From Isoetes taiwanensis (lineage: Eukaryota > Streptophyta > Lycopodiopsida > Isoetales > Isoetaceae), in assembly GCA_021234155.1 (NCBI GenBank), contig JAJEKV010000051.1, forward strand, positions 1,552,754 through 1,616,753: a stretch of DNA of 64,000 nt. Direction: 5' to 3'. The translations under genes and the position numbers were made by a program. Position 1 is the first letter of the stretch. Each line of letters opens with the position of its first letter. The notes below the pieces were generated by a model. The model was given only the letters and a program-made list of their open reading frames with translations. It was not told where the DNA came from and did not search any database. Below, piece after piece: positions 1-12,265 of this stretch.

Positions 1-2100
1 AAAATAAGTTGTCTGAGAGGTTGCAAAGCGGGGAAGAAATCAAAGAAAATAATCTTAGAGATGTTTAAATCACGAGAAGCTCACACAAAAATAAATTGAG
101 GCGGACAAATTGGCATTGAATCCTTGAATTTTCACAGTTACGGGTCACAAAATGTCAAGGCAAAGCAAGAAAATTGTTCTCAGATGTGCCCTTTTGATCT
201 TCTTCGGCAGAGAAGAACCATTCCGACAACTCCTGGTAGTGTATGATATCGATGCTAACCTGAAGAAAGTCTCCTGGGTATCAAAAATGTAAGCCCCTTC
301 TACGTTATTTTGTTACCTTCTTAAGCATACTTCCTCAATGTGATTATGCCTTTGTTAGCCTTACCAAGAAACTAAGATCAAATGGAAGTTCTGGGCCCGA
401 CTTGGCGAATTCGATCGAGAAATTTGCTCGCTCTCAGTTGGGCTCTTCAATTCTTGTACCCGAGAGGCAAATTTTTGTTGAATACATTCTGTCGTAACTC
501 AAGCTGTAGCTTTTTTTTGCTATGACTCAAGCCCTTTTATCTCCAGCTACATTTTGGGACCCATTCTGTAATTCGGAGTAAGAATTCCCAATGGAGAGGA
601 TAGTACTCAGCACCTTCAGCGTTCTCTGTGAAAACTCTTGGTGTAGGTCTGACCATGAACAGCAAAAAGGCTAAGCAAGCAAGACCAGATTCAAATCTAG
701 CAAACCTTGAAGACTAAAACTAGAAGCCCGAAATCTGCCTTTGAAAAAGAACGATAAGAAAAAAAATAAAAGCTCTGCTTAGAAAAAGAAAAATCACTGC
801 CCATTGAGGAATCGGCTGCCTTGAAGAGACATCCCAGCAACCCAAATTGTGGCGTATGGCGGAGCAGAATATTTCCATGGCTATGGTAGCACAGAGTAGC
901 CGGAACAGAGTATTTCTGGTGCAACTACACAGTAATAATTTTCAGGAAGGTATATTCAGAAGATTATCTCCCACAACATATTCTTTGAAAAAAGCGTATT
1001 CCAAAGAGTATTGCAGTAATTCATGGAATATTTTTGTGAAAAGGCATATTCCAGAGATTCTGTGATATAATCACAATGTGATCCGACGATGGGGACGGTT
1101 AGATCAATATAACTTGCAAGGGCTAGTGGTTAAAGATCAATAATTAGGTTATCATTGACGATTGACGAAGTTGATTCCCCTCTTTATTGAATGAGTAGCA
1201 GCTCTGATAACTTCGATTTATGACCAAGCCACTCCGACAAGTTCTAAGCAAAATTCTCTTAGCTTGGGGTAGCATATATGGGCGACGATGGGGGCGACGA
1301 TGGGAGATCCGATGGGTGATCCGATGACGATGACCAGCTAAGTGCATTTCCTTAACTCCTAATATCCTAGTATTCATCTTCTTAGAAAGGATTAGATTAT
1401 GTTCGTCTTCTTAGAAAAATAATCTAGCTGATATACAAGTGAATGTATGCTCTGGCCGAGAAGGAACAGCCAATTATCTGTGTATGAATACGACGTCCGA
1501 ATGCTAGATCATGACAGATGGATGTTATAGAAAAATGTAAAATTGTGCGAAAACAGTCAACACAAACCGGCATAATTGGAGCATAATAGGATGATGCAAA
1601 CTCTCAGGAAGGGGAGCGTCGGTGGAAAGGAATTCAAAGATCCCGGCGATGGGCGATTCAAAAATTTCAGAGCCGTTAAGAAAAATGGGAGGGGCATAAA
1701 ATAAAATAAAATAAATAAATTGGAAAACCAATGAATTTTAGAAAAATAAAGGGGATATAACGCGGCGTAATGGGGAGAGAACGCCAGTCGACTGTACAGC
1801 AACAAAGGATGGGACACGTGGTGGAGGCGGGAGAGAACACGAGCATATAATAGTAAAAATATATAAAATAAAACGTCGGGAATTAGCGCATATGATTGGA
1901 CGTGACGGATCGTAGTAATCATGACATCTACGGTAGGCATAATAATGAAAATATAGAGAAAAAGAGGAAAATGTACACATGTCAGCTAATTGGCTAGGGA
2001 TAAGTGGCGGGGATTAGCAGACGAAAATTCTTGTGACAGGATAGGACAAGACTAGCATTTAAGATGGACGGCCGGAATTAAATGGGCGGGAACTCAGACA
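1..2100. other. No gene recognised
   Basis: AT-rich sequence without a long or recognisable reading frame on either strand. Short pyrimidine-AG stretches occur but no exon chain could be assembled. Nothing in it resembles a transposon protein. Confidence 0.5.
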
Positions 2101-2108
2101 GATTTTGT

Positions 2109-2137
2109 AAACCCTAAATACCCTAAATACTATATAA
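2109..2137 (+). promoter_or_regulatory. Promoter-like site: telo-box plus TATA box
   Basis: An AAACCCTAAA telo-box at 2109-2118, a second CCCTAAA at 2121-2127 and TATATAA at 2131-2137 lie in a row. Telo-boxes just upstream of a TATA box are typical of plant promoters of growth-related genes. A start near 2160-2170 would be expected; the next 130 bases are free of ATG, as a 5' leader would be. The gene it would drive is not clear, so this is a sequence match only. Confidence 0.4.
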
Positions 2138-2159
2138 CAGTTCTAACGAAGGAAAGAGA

Positions 2160-2950
2160 GAGTGTGAAGACTGCCCCCAAGAATTCAAGATCTCCCAGCC
2201 CCTTGAGCGCTTGAGCGCTTGAAGCTCTGGAATTTAGGCTAAACAGGGAAGCGCCAGCTCGTCTCAGTTACCGGCTCAGCTTCGAAACAAAAATGATAAG
2301 GGGAAGAAAGTTCTGGTTGACATAGATGGGGAGCAGAAAATCGGCAAGAAGCGCTCCAGCTCTGGCACCCCAGGCAACCTCACGGTGCCATTCAACCCTG
2401 ACCTTGAGGAGCTTAATCCCTGGTGCATCTGCTTTCCAGATTGTATGTGTCTAAGCTGAGGCTTGCCATCATGCATCAGTTGCGGCCGTGTTCACTGTCT
2501 ATATTGTGACCGAATACATCATGCACAGTCGATGCGAGATCATGGTTATACTCTGGGATTGCTGGAGGTACTTGGTGTGTTAGGCGACAAGAACGACTCA
2601 GTGAGGCGCCAGGACCTGGACCGAACTATGCAGTGCTTCAACCGACTGCAGGTTCATGCTGCGATACAGAGGTCCTCTAGTTATCAACACAACCTTTTGG
2701 TATGTGATTTCGGGAAAGTCTGTATTTACTGCTGCGAAAAGAACCCTGTTGATTTTTTGTGCCGGGCGTACATGGGGAGGAACCTGGAAAAAGTTAAGAA
2801 GCCAAAGAAATAGTTCTCCAGGAAAAAGATATGATGATGAGGAAATCGTGGGAGGAGGCGTAAGAATGGAGAGGTCTGAAGGGGATGCATGCCATGCCTT
2901 TTTAGTCTTACCTTTTGTTTTGCTCTTTTCTGTTTTCTGTTTAAGATGAT
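2160..2950 (+). other. Possible transcribed region, product unknown
   Basis: Downstream of the promoter-like site is a GC-richer stretch. One frame (about 2294-2458) reads like coding sequence, with a charged beginning and a PFNPDLEELNPW motif, but it has no ATG at its start and ends in TGA. The first ATG of a transcript from 2160 (2291) opens a frame of only ten codons. A second frame with ATG at 2463-2813 gives 116 residues containing several cysteines and a lysine-rich end. Neither resembles a family I know. It may be a decayed gene, or two exons whose splice sites I cannot define. Confidence 0.22.
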
Positions 2951-4850
2951 CCTTGGATCAAACCTTTTAGCTTCAGCAACGGCAGTAACTTTCGGGAGGC
3001 GGCCAGGGATAGGTAATACATATCAACTTTTGACTGTAAAAAGCTCAGGTCTGCAGGTAACCCCGGGCAGAAGGGGGGCAAATTTTGTTTGAGTAAGATC
3101 GATCATGTGTAGGAATGGCTGAAAAAGCCAGAAATTGTATCTGTGAGAAACAATTTTTCTTTTGAATACAATCTAGAATTATGCAGTAATTACGGCTTAG
3201 TATGTATCACATAATAGCTCTGCCTCAGTGTCGATTATTCTCCCTCTGAAGTAAATCGACATATCCCTTATCTATATTTCGTAGATCAATATAATACAAT
3301 CAAATTAGCGTCCTAACGGGGGGAACTGAGGATCTCTCCATACATCTCGGAGATGGCTATATAAAACCACATCGGGTGGTACATGGGAATATAGGAAAGG
3401 GTATCTAGAGTTCAATTGGGCATGACCTACAATATCAGATATAGGGCTGGCTGGCTTTCCGATAAACTATTCTGCATACGGCTTTATTTCAGTAACATGC
3501 ACAAATTGGACGACCAACGAGATGTCAAAATTCAACAAATGGTAACATTACTATGTAACAATTATGATGTATGGCCGAATAGGGGACAAAAGGGGGTATT
3601 CTTAATACCTATACTTAAGTAAAGACAGTTGTATGAATTAAAGAAGATGCACATAGCAGGTTGGCAGAAATACGAACGAAAGAAAGGAAAGGCGTATGAA
3701 TTATGGGACAACATCTCTACGGGTGGGAACCCACATAGGGGATAAAAGAGAAATAATACGACAAGGTGTGTAGATATAATATATATGATGTACAGGGGTA
3801 AGTATAGATGTAATTGTAGAGGTGTATATGATATGATAGGTGCGAGCAGATGCATGCATGGGCGACCTAGTAAAAGTGAAAAAGAAGAAGATGGCGGAGA
3901 TGCGTAAACCTAGAGCCACGGAGATACAACAACCACAAAGGATGGATGAAAAAATCGGATAAATAAGGGGTCGAGGTAGATGGTGCAAAGAGTGGAAGGC
4001 AAAGCTATGGGACGAGAGGCGGGTGTCTCAGCCATACACCAGGGCAGTGGGGAAATAGCCGCCGTGGTGCCTCTGCTAGCGGCGGAACCTGCTTTCCAGG
4101 CCCCATAAAATGGAATCGAAAATGGAAGTGGAAAAACCGAGGTTGCCAAGTGCGGGGATAGTGGGAGGCAACTTCCCAACCGTACACCAAGGCGGTGAGG
4201 ATCTAATCCTCGGTTGGTGCACCAAAATCACAAAGACCCTTTGCCAAAAGAGTACAACAAAAGCAGGGGCAGCACATATATAGTGTCGGAAATCCGCGGA
4301 ATACATGGAATTGAATACAAATCTAAGTGCCAACCAAAAAGCGCCCGATAGTAAAGAAGCGGGGCCAAAACCCAATAATCATATCTTGGATGGGAAAATT
4401 TGAAATTTGAAATTCAAAAGTTGAAAGGATATGGAAGCGCGAAACGGATAAATAAAGGGAACCACGATATAAAAAAGCCCTTGAAGAGAAACAAGAAACA
4501 TGAAAACACCGAAGAGAGCAATCGGCGGAAAGGGATTCCGGCGACCGGTATAGCCACAAACAATAGATGGAGAAATAGCTAATAAAAGCGAAGCGGGGGC
4601 AGTGGGGAGGAACTCAAACAAGACACTGCAAGACTTCTTAGCCTGAGATGGATGCAAGGCGGAGACGAGTGCCAGAATGGAAGCGCTCAACCCTTTGGCC
4701 CAGCGGTGCTGTGACAAAGAAAAAGCGATAGGGAGAGTGGAAGATCGGGTGCATGTCAGGGATAGGTTCAATCTGGCCCACGTTTTATCTGAATCGTTAT
4801 GAATTGTATGATCTGACACATATTTCGCGTATAAAAGCATAAAAAATCGG
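2950..4850. other. No gene recognised
   Basis: The plus strand is purine-rich from about 3400 onward, in the style of the LINE that follows, so part of this could be the eroded 5' end of that element. A 153-codon open frame on the minus strand (4379-4840) shows no family features and is probably a by-product of composition. Confidence 0.4.
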
Positions 4851-4883
4851 CAAAAAAAAAAATTCCGGCGTCGGAAGATTTTG

Positions 4884-5152
4884 GCGTCTGTAAAAACAAA
4901 AAAGCGTCTGTAACGATTAACCTTCTCTGACGCAAAAAAAAAAAAAAAAAAAAAAAAAAAATCGCGTCTGTCTGTCTGCCCGAAAATATTTTCAGCGGCG
5001 TACGATCTGAAAAGAAGCGTCTGTAAAGATCAAAAAATTTCTTTACGGTTGTTTTTTTGAATTCAGCGTCTGTGAAAACAACGATGGCGTCTGTGAAAAT
5101 TTTCGATCTTGTGAAAAAAAAATAAAAAAAAAAATTTGCGTTAAGCGTCTGT
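4884..5152 (+). repeat. Cluster of seven GCGTCTGT octamers with A/T runs
   Basis: Exact GCGTCTGT occurs at 4884, 4904, 4964, 5017, 5066, 5087 and 5145, with near copies (GCGTCGG, ACGTCTGC) around it, all on the plus strand. Spacing is about 20 or about 50-60 bases. Poly(A) and poly(T) runs separate the copies, including about 28 A from 4934. It lies just before ORF1 of the LINE and may be its internal promoter or leader; this is inference. Confidence 0.6.
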
Positions 5153-5315
5153 GCAGTTTTTCCTGTTTACGTCTGCGAAAAATTTTTAAATGTCACCTTG
5201 AAATTTTTCCGTGCGGCGAGGTTTTAATACGTTAAATACGTATTTTTAAAAAATACGTATTTTTTTACTTTATACGTCAGGAATTTTAATTTTGTACGTA
5301 TAGAACCTATCCCTG

Positions 5316-6034
5316 GTGCATGTGGTGGAAGATACAGAGATGGAAATTCGGAAAATGATGGAGGAGGTGGAGAAAGAAAAGGCGGAAATCATACAAAGGT
5401 TGGTGACTTTAGAAAAGAAACAAATAGATCTAGATGCGTGGCAGAGTTTTGATAGGATTAAACCGCACATAGTGGAGTTCAAGGAACAAGAAAGGATAAA
5501 ACATGATGTAAGGTTGATAGGGGTAGCCAAAAGGCCTAACGAAGACACGTTTCGTGTCACTGCAGAAATAATGGAGAGCGTTTTTCAGGAACATAGGAAT
5601 GTGATAGTGAAAGCAGTCCGAGCAGGAGCTTGGAGAGGAAGGGCGAGGCATATAAATGTGACTATGAGAGACACAGCGACCAAGGAAAGAAAGAATCATT
5701 CCGCGAGGGGTTCAAACTCACGAATGGACTCAAAGTACAAGAGGCCTTAACAGACCATCTCGGAAAGGGGTTACACAGGGATCTGGCGAAAGTCAGAGAA
5801 TTGAGTCGGGCGGGAGTACAAGCAGGGGTAAAGAATGGGAAACTCTACCTCACACCGCAGGAACCGACAACGCAGAGATGGGATGGACCCACAGATTATC
5901 AGGGGAAGATGGGAACCCGTGAAGCGGAGGCAACGAAAGGGCGAGGGGGACAAAGAGAAATGGATGGGGAAATAACACCATCACGGGTCAATAGGCCAGG
6001 GAGACGACCCCAAGATTCTAACCACGGAACCTGA
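5316..6034 (+). pseudogene. LINE ORF1-like protein (coiled coil plus nucleic-acid-binding region), frameshifted
   Basis: The first frame (5316-5750) begins with a heptad-rich, Glu/Lys-rich segment of about 45 residues that should form a coiled coil. A region ending in VTMRDTATKER follows. The sequence continues after a shift of frame near 5690 in the frame 5630-6034, with the pattern EALTDHLGKGLHRDLAKVRE and then NGKLYL. That order (coiled coil, RRM-like segment, small C-terminal domain) is what ORF1 RNA chaperones of LINEs look like. The tail is rich in Arg, Gly and Glu. Assignment rests on architecture and on the reverse transcriptase downstream, not on a close match. Confidence 0.5.
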
Positions 6035-6732
6035 CTAGGGTGGGAAGGCGGAAAAGAGGTCGGAAGAGACCTGAACCCAGAACATACTCGCCGACAAGGG
6101 AGAGGCGGGGATCGAGGGAGCAAAAGCGAGGCGATTAAAGAAAGGACACGCACTAGATCACGAGGGGAGGCGGGGGGAGAAAGGAAGGAAGAAATGCGAT
6201 CGAATGCTTTGGAATGCCCGCGAGGATATCCTTGGGATGATGGAGAACATACCATACCGACGAGACCCGGGATATCATATGCACGGTAGAGGCGTGGGAA
6301 CCACAGCCACAAAGAGGCTACGGATGAACGGGATACACATTGTTCCGCGTCTTTGGAGGAAAAGAACTACAAAATAGGAAGAGGGCCTTGAGGGCTAGCT
6401 TGCTACATTAGGAACAACAGTGTCAAAAAAACATGTATTGTGGAAAATGACATTAATAAAAGATACATGCTTACAGAAACATATATTTGCTAATAGTATA
6501 TTATCCACCTCAATGTGATAAACTGGAACTATTAAGCATGGGAGAAATTGTCATGAAACACGGGGGATAAAGGGGCTGTTGATCATAGTAGGGGATAATG
6601 CTTGGGCAGGACAAAAGGACAAACAGGCCTGACGGGGATAGACAATAGGCTGGACAAGATACACAGAGCGTCACGTACAAAGCGAGGGGGGCTGCACCAA
6701 TCCTGGCCCCAGAAGGTAGACACAAACCTCCC

Positions 6733-7470
6733 TTGTCCAAGGAAGAGGTGACATGGTCACTAAACAAAATGGCAAACAATAAGGCACCGGATCTATATGG
6801 GCTAACAGCGGAGATGTTGAAATGCGTAGGAACAGAGATAGTAGGGACCATAACAGAAATATTCAATGAGATAGTACATTCAGGTCTACCGGAAAGATGG
6901 CAGTTTAATAAAGTAATTCCGCTCCATAAAGGAGGAAACAAAGAAGAACCGAGTAATTATAGGACTATTATGGTCAGCTCAGTATTCGCGAAATGGTTCG
7001 GAAAAACTTTGGATCGGCGGCTGGCGTGGGCGGCGAAACTTCGAGCACAAAGGTCGGGGCTGGTTTTCGACCAGTGCTTCGACTACGGACCATCTAATGA
7101 CCCTAAGGATAATGATAGAGCAGACAAAGGAGAGTAACAAAAAGATCATATGCTGCTTCGTGGACTTTAAAAAAGCCTTCGACACAGTACCCAGAGATAA
7201 ACTCCTACTTAGACTAATAGGACTAAGAGCACCGGAAGGGTTAGTAGGATCAATTGCAAGGTTATACCAAAAAGGTATATGCCAAGAGATGGAGAAAGGG
7301 GAAGCCATGAGACTGCGACCACGGGGAGTAAAGCAAGGATGCCCACTATCACCCACACTTTTGGGATATACATAGATGCCCTCTGAGAATTTGTCAAGGA
7401 GAGAGGGGAGACAATGAAGCACCAATGATAGGGAGAACAAAAGTCCCAATAATGCTATATCTGCGGATGA
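6733..7470 (+). pseudogene. LINE reverse transcriptase, fragmented
   Basis: Frame 6733-7137 contains the NKAPDLYGLTAEMLK block, the PLHKGGNKEEPSNYRTI block and the following conserved region. Frame 7097-7375 continues with CCFVDFKKAFDTVPRDKLLL, which carries the first catalytic aspartate (motif A), and with RGVKQGCPLSPTL (motif B'). The ADD catalytic pair of motif C is visible near 7464-7472, after a small insertion. These blocks identify a non-LTR reverse transcriptase that copies the element RNA at a nicked target. At least three frameshifts break it. Motif A reads VDFKKAFDTV, unlike typical plant L1 copies. Confidence 0.8.
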
Positions 7471-8846
7471 TTTAGGTATGATGGCGACCAAAGCCAAAGG
7501 AATACCTGAGAATGCTAGAGATACTAGAAAGAGTTTTGTCTTGAGGAGCGGGGTGACGATCAACTTTGGACAAAACAAAAATAGTGACTTTCGGTGCAAA
7601 GATAAAACACGGACCCTTTAAATACAAGGGGAAAGAACTAGAGGAAACCACGAGAATGCAGATATCGGGATATGACACACATGGGGGAAGTGGTCAAAAG
7701 GCGGAATGCAGTTCCAAGCGCGATAAGGCAATTATTACATCATGATGAACTATTGTAACAACAATAGGATCACCAACTGGAAATCAAAACATACCTATTT
7801 AGCACATTGTAGCATCAACACGGTATGCGGATGTGAGACATGGGGACCGAGGCCTATCGAGGAGAAGAAATGGGAAAAGCGAGGAAGGCATATTGAGGCG
7901 TTGGCGCGGACGGGAATTTCGGTGAAAACGGTACATCGTGGCAACAATCTTATATGAGGCGCGGGGAAAAGCCAATGGAAGTGAGGGCATGGGAAAGAAC
8001 AATTAGGTACCTAATAAAGGACAACGACTATGGAAAAGAGGACAAAGCGCCGTCCTTTGGCGATAGATGAATCGACAAAACAACACATAACAACGAGGCA
8101 GGGTGGGCCGGCAAGCATGGGGATGCAACTAAGCCAGATTATACAAGCGGACCGGATGGGACGAAGAATGGGCGGCGAGCAATGAGGAGGCGGGTAGCCG
8201 CGGCACCTGAGGCCTAAAACAAAGCGGCTATTGGGAACCTTCAATCGGGGGGCGAGATAGGGCATATCACGTTACAAAGCGGCATGTTGAATAAAAATGA
8301 GTAGGAGAGGCGGCGGATTGAGAATGGGGAGCCCACGACCTCGGGTTGAAAAGATAGATGGAGGAAAATAGATGAAGCGGGCGAATATGTGAATATGTGA
8401 CTCGGGGAAAAATAGAAGGCAGAAACACATGGTAAAGGAGTGCGGTATACCACGGACATAAGGTCCAAATTTAACAAGGTCGGTGGGATCTCCCACTCCC
8501 GGCCTTGATGGACAAAGAAGAGACACTCCACGGATCACGAAAGCTATAAAAGAGATTATAATAAGACAGGGGGTGCACAAAGAAAAGGGCTAATAATAAA
8601 GAAGCACGGATGAGGTGGACCCGAGGAGGGGCTCACAAAGAAATCTGATTCAAAGCTGTTTATAGCGATGCATTGTGTATGGCTAAGAAGCCAGACTATA
8701 AACACGATGCGGGTAGTACAAAACAACAAGAAAGCCAGCTAGATGGCTACATAAACCTATCGTCTGTTTCTTTGGCGGCACCCTTTGGGGAGCTCGCGGG
8801 GGCCTTCCACAAGTCCGGGGGCCTCACGGCCTGAGGGACGTTAATG
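7471..8846 (+). other. 3' part of the LINE, heavily decayed
   Basis: Short frames carry traces of the C-terminal LINE region. One at 7742-7957 contains CGCETWGP followed by a charged helix, matching the GVEVWGP block of the second LINE. No further domain can be read. The purine-rich plus strand continues to the TTCTA tail. Confidence 0.45.
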
Positions 8847-8869
8847 TATATTCTATTCTATTCTATATA

Positions 8870-9470
8870 CTATTAAGTGCTAATATATTGAACTTATAAA
8901 TTTGTTATACAACTTTTTTGATGGCATTACATTTTGACCTATGTCTGGGTGAGGCAAACTATGGTCTTGCACAACATACTCCTAAACTCGTGCCCCCAAC
9001 AACTAGCATATAAAACATTAGCTAACATAGGGAACAATTAATTTAAAAGTGTCTAGTTAATGTTTGCAATCGCTCAGACTGGAATAGATTTCGAACATCC
9101 ATACTTATGTTAGGCCTAACTACTACAATTCACCAATAGTGAGTCAGTTGGGAAGAGAAATGTTTGCGGCGACCGCGATAAATTTCTTGTAATATATAAT
9201 TCTGTTGTGCATTGTATAGTGTTATTTTTGAATTGAATGAGCAAACCAACAGCAGGAATGCCCACATTGTGGTGGCTCATATCAAAGCTCCCCATGGCAT
9301 AAATGACTTATGCTCAGAACTTGATATCATGACATATAATGACATAAATGACTAAGTTATGCTCAAAATTTGATGTGGAGCTTAAGTTACTGTAGAGTGT
9401 GAACATGTATAAATATCTTGCCTTAATGAATTGTAGTTATGTTAATTGTGCTAGGGAACCATGGGTAGGA
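8870..9470. other. No gene recognised
   Basis: AT-rich spacer after the LINE. A short local repetition around 9297-9372 repeats the words TGACATAAATGAC and TTATGCTCA. Nothing else stands out. Confidence 0.5.
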
Positions 9471-9557
9471 GGGGGTTTCCGACGGGAAACTGCCTGGCCC
9501 CGCTGCCGTTTGGGTCGAGCGGCAGTGCTGCCAGGCAGTTTCTCGTCGGAAACCCCC
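9471..9557. repeat. Near-perfect 28-bp inverted repeat forming a long hairpin
   Basis: Arms 9471-9498 and 9530-9557 pair at 27 of 28 positions. Inside them a second stem, CTGCCG with CGGCAG, closes an 11-base loop. The whole fold of about 87 bases has one internal mismatched bulge. It may be a MITE remnant or a small-RNA precursor. Confidence 0.65.
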
Positions 9558-12140
9558 GACTGTCCATGAGTTCACGCACGTGGACCACAGGGCCAGTGTT
9601 TTGCATACACGTAGCGCCATGTAAGACGGAAAAACCCTGTTCATTTTTGTTCCGACGAATTCTTTCTTTTTCTCTCCGGCATTTTTCAGTGGCTGCATGT
9701 TGCTGGAAGAGCATTTTTTTGAAGAACCCGATAGTTTTTGATGGCACAGACATGAATCCCCTTGGCGCTTCCTATTATTTCTCATTTTTTTCTTTTTCTT
9801 GTTACATATTTGAAGATAGTGAAGAGTTTTGACGATCTTTTTAGCAGAGGCGGTAAAATAATTTGGCACTTGCACATTTGGGCTCATATTTTCCTTGTTC
9901 TTGTTGTTTCTCAATGTTTGATCGATTTTTGCAGGTTCTTGGACGTCTTTGCTTTGCTGGCGGTCAATCTTGTAGTCTGCTACTAATCTGTGCTGGTTTT
10001 TGTTTCTTGGCGGCCGATCTTGCTGTCATTTTAAGGTATTGTTGTCTTATGTTTGTGTTTAGGTTTTCTTTTGTTAATTGTTTATTTATTTTTTTGCTAA
10101 TGTTTGTTCATATTTTGGCAGGATCTTGTGGAGTAAGGAATCGAGAGTGTTTTGTACATGTATAATTTTTTCTGGAGTAAGAACTCGAGTTTTATGTTCT
10201 GAATGCATTGGCCTGTGTTTTGTTAGACATTATCTTGGGAGACCTCGTGGTTGTCAAGCTTTATTTTCAGGCACAATATCAGTATGTTTTGCTGGTTTGT
10301 TCAGTCTTGAGTTACAGTAACTCAGTTTGTGACTTAGTTAATATTCCATTGACAGTAATTCAGTTTGTAAGTCTGACAGTAATTTGTAATTATGGAATTC
10401 AAGTGGCCAGTTGAATTTAGGTTGCAAATGTTAGTGTAATCTTTTAATGTAAATTTCATTTCAGTGTAATTTTTATGGTTTCAATGTAATGCTTGAAGAT
10501 ACAATGTAGGAAAAATATGAATGGTTATGGTTATGGATTAGCGGTGCTCTAGTGGTGCCGCTTAGGAAACTGGTAACCAAAGTTACCAAATAGAAAAATT
10601 ACACCAAAAATAGAAGCAAAACGCTGGACCTAGTGGTTTACAAAGAAAAAAAATCATACTATGGCACCTCTAAATTGGGATACATGTGCACATCTAAATT
10701 TTTGATATCGCAATATTGAAGATTCTTAAATAACATATAAAGGTAGAAGACGTTTAAACATGTTCTTAAGCGAATCGAAATGTTAGGGCAAGCCACATTT
10801 CTCCATATTATCACCATTCTTACATCCTATAATGTTCCTGTCCCACCTGGCAGGCTGCTAGTGCTACTTGTCCTAGCTAGTGCCATTTGGCAATGCTTCT
10901 GCCAGCTATGCCAACGCCAACAATACATTCAACAATACAATTCAAATTCACATTATTTCAAGTAGTCGCCGATACCAAAATTTCATATCACAAAGTTCAA
11001 TTTCCATTCAAAATTTGCAGTGCCTCAAGCAATCTGCAACTCATTACAAAAGTAATTCCACAGGTTTTCATTTGCCATTACAAGCATTCAACAAGTTTTA
11101 TCAGATGATAGAGTACCAGATTTTCCAGAATTAGAAGATTCCCCATGATATTTCTGCATAACACAAGAATATGGACCAAGACAGAAGGATATGGAGCTGT
11201 GGCAAAGAAAAATTGCTCCAGATCTATAAAAAGAAGCAATCGGAACTCAAATGCGAAATGAAGAAGGGAGGAAGAAAAAAACGAGACGGACTATGGAGCT
11301 TGATCCGACATAATAGTCAAAAAAGAGATGGATAAGCGGATTTGTAAATGCTAAGCGGGTGCGGAACAACAACAACCGATAACGTGGCGGAGATCAAGTT
11401 TTTTAAAGTTTTGGGTTAGTGGGGTTTCTTTGGAAGGAAAAATCGAGAAATAAAAAAGCGAAAAGGTCTTGATTAAAAAGCTGCTATGCCCCTGTGATAT
11501 GGTGTGTCAAGGCGAGTTAGATAGGCGGAAAAGACACCATATCCACCGCGGATCTGTTTCAAAAAAAGCGAAATTGACGCATAGCGAGAAAGCCAAGCAA
11601 AAAAAAGAAATGCAGTAATAGGCTTGCATGTTACTCCAGTCGAGACAACTGCAAAAAAAACACAAGAATCAGTAAGATTTAAGTACAAACATGCAAAAAT
11701 TACAAGAAGAAGTCAAATAACATGAAAATATCGCCAAGATATCTAGATCTTCTGCAAAAAATGATGCTCCAATGTTTGCATGTACCTCCAGCCGACGAAT
11801 CTGCAAGGAAAACATGTTAGGACACATGCATTTCAAGAAATTCATGAGAAAGTCTACAGATAATCATGAAAATATACAGATTACAAGAAATAATCATCTT
11901 TGAACCTACAAAGAACTTTGTCAAAAAAGGCGAGCCAAGATCAAAGATCTGGCGCCAGTGAATATCAAAAAATGGAATCGCCAGCGCCAAAATCAACGCC
12001 AAAAGATCGAAAAAAAGAAGCAACTCAGAAAACAACACTGGAGCAAGGCAAAAACTACGTAAGAAAGGCAAGCGCCACCATCGCCGACCTCACCAAGCTC
12101 GCTGGATTGAACAAAGAGGGCGGCACGTGAAAAATGTGGC
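9558..12140. other. Non-coding region with splice-like signals, no assigned gene
   Basis: The plus strand from 9700 to 10400 is T-rich with several TTTTTGCAG-type acceptor signals, and the minus strand from 12120 down to 11450 shows the same. This looks like introns or untranslated leaders of transcripts whose coding parts I could not find. A 76-codon frame at 11900-12130 (plus) and overlapping minus frames have no recognisable domain. Confidence 0.35.
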
Positions 12141-12150
12141 CTACCCCTAA

Positions 12151-12265
12151 TATTTTGAGGGAAAATGTTCAGTGGCTAGCCATTACACGAGGTGTGGGCC
12201 ACTAGCTCGCCCTATCGGGCTCGCCAGCTGGTCTTGCCCTACGTAATGGCCAGCCACCAAACATT
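12151..12265. mobile_element. Small foldback element (MITE-like) with possible 8-bp target duplication
   Basis: The segment has imperfect inverted repeats: AATGTTCAGTGGCTAGCCAT near its left end and, reversed, AATGTTTGGTGGCTGGCCAT at its right end. The 8-mer ACCCCTAA flanks it on both sides (12143-12150 and 12266-12273). Eight-base duplications are typical of hAT elements. The left end carries about 14 extra bases outside the inverted repeat, so the boundary is uncertain. Confidence 0.45.

Larger units (their letters stand above)
4850..8869 (+). mobile_element. Non-LTR retrotransposon (LINE-1 of this window), non-L1 type, decayed
   Basis: The element holds an ORF1-like frame (5316-6034), a reverse transcriptase in pieces (6733-7470) and a downstream region related to the LINE at 29938-31915. 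It ends in a TTCTA pentanucleotide run (8850-8866) rather than poly(A). The same tail, preceded in both by GGACG plus an A/T-rich string, closes the second LINE, so the 3' end is well supported. The 5' boundary is uncertain; I placed it before the GCGTCTGT repeat cluster that precedes ORF1. I saw no apurinic endonuclease domain between 6040 and 6730. Many frameshifts and stops make it inactive. Confidence 0.7.

Noticed and set aside
4379-4840. 153-codon minus-strand frame as a gene
   Set aside because: No domain, no splice or promoter signal, and the opposite strand has the purine-rich style of the neighbouring LINE.
9423-9914. Overlapping frames on both strands around the 9471 hairpin
   Set aside because: The frames run through the inverted repeat and mirror each other; no coding features.
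11900-12130. 76-codon plus-strand frame (Lys/Ser-rich) as a small gene
   Set aside because: The start is unsupported, no homologous feature is visible, and the minus strand there looks like a T-rich intron.
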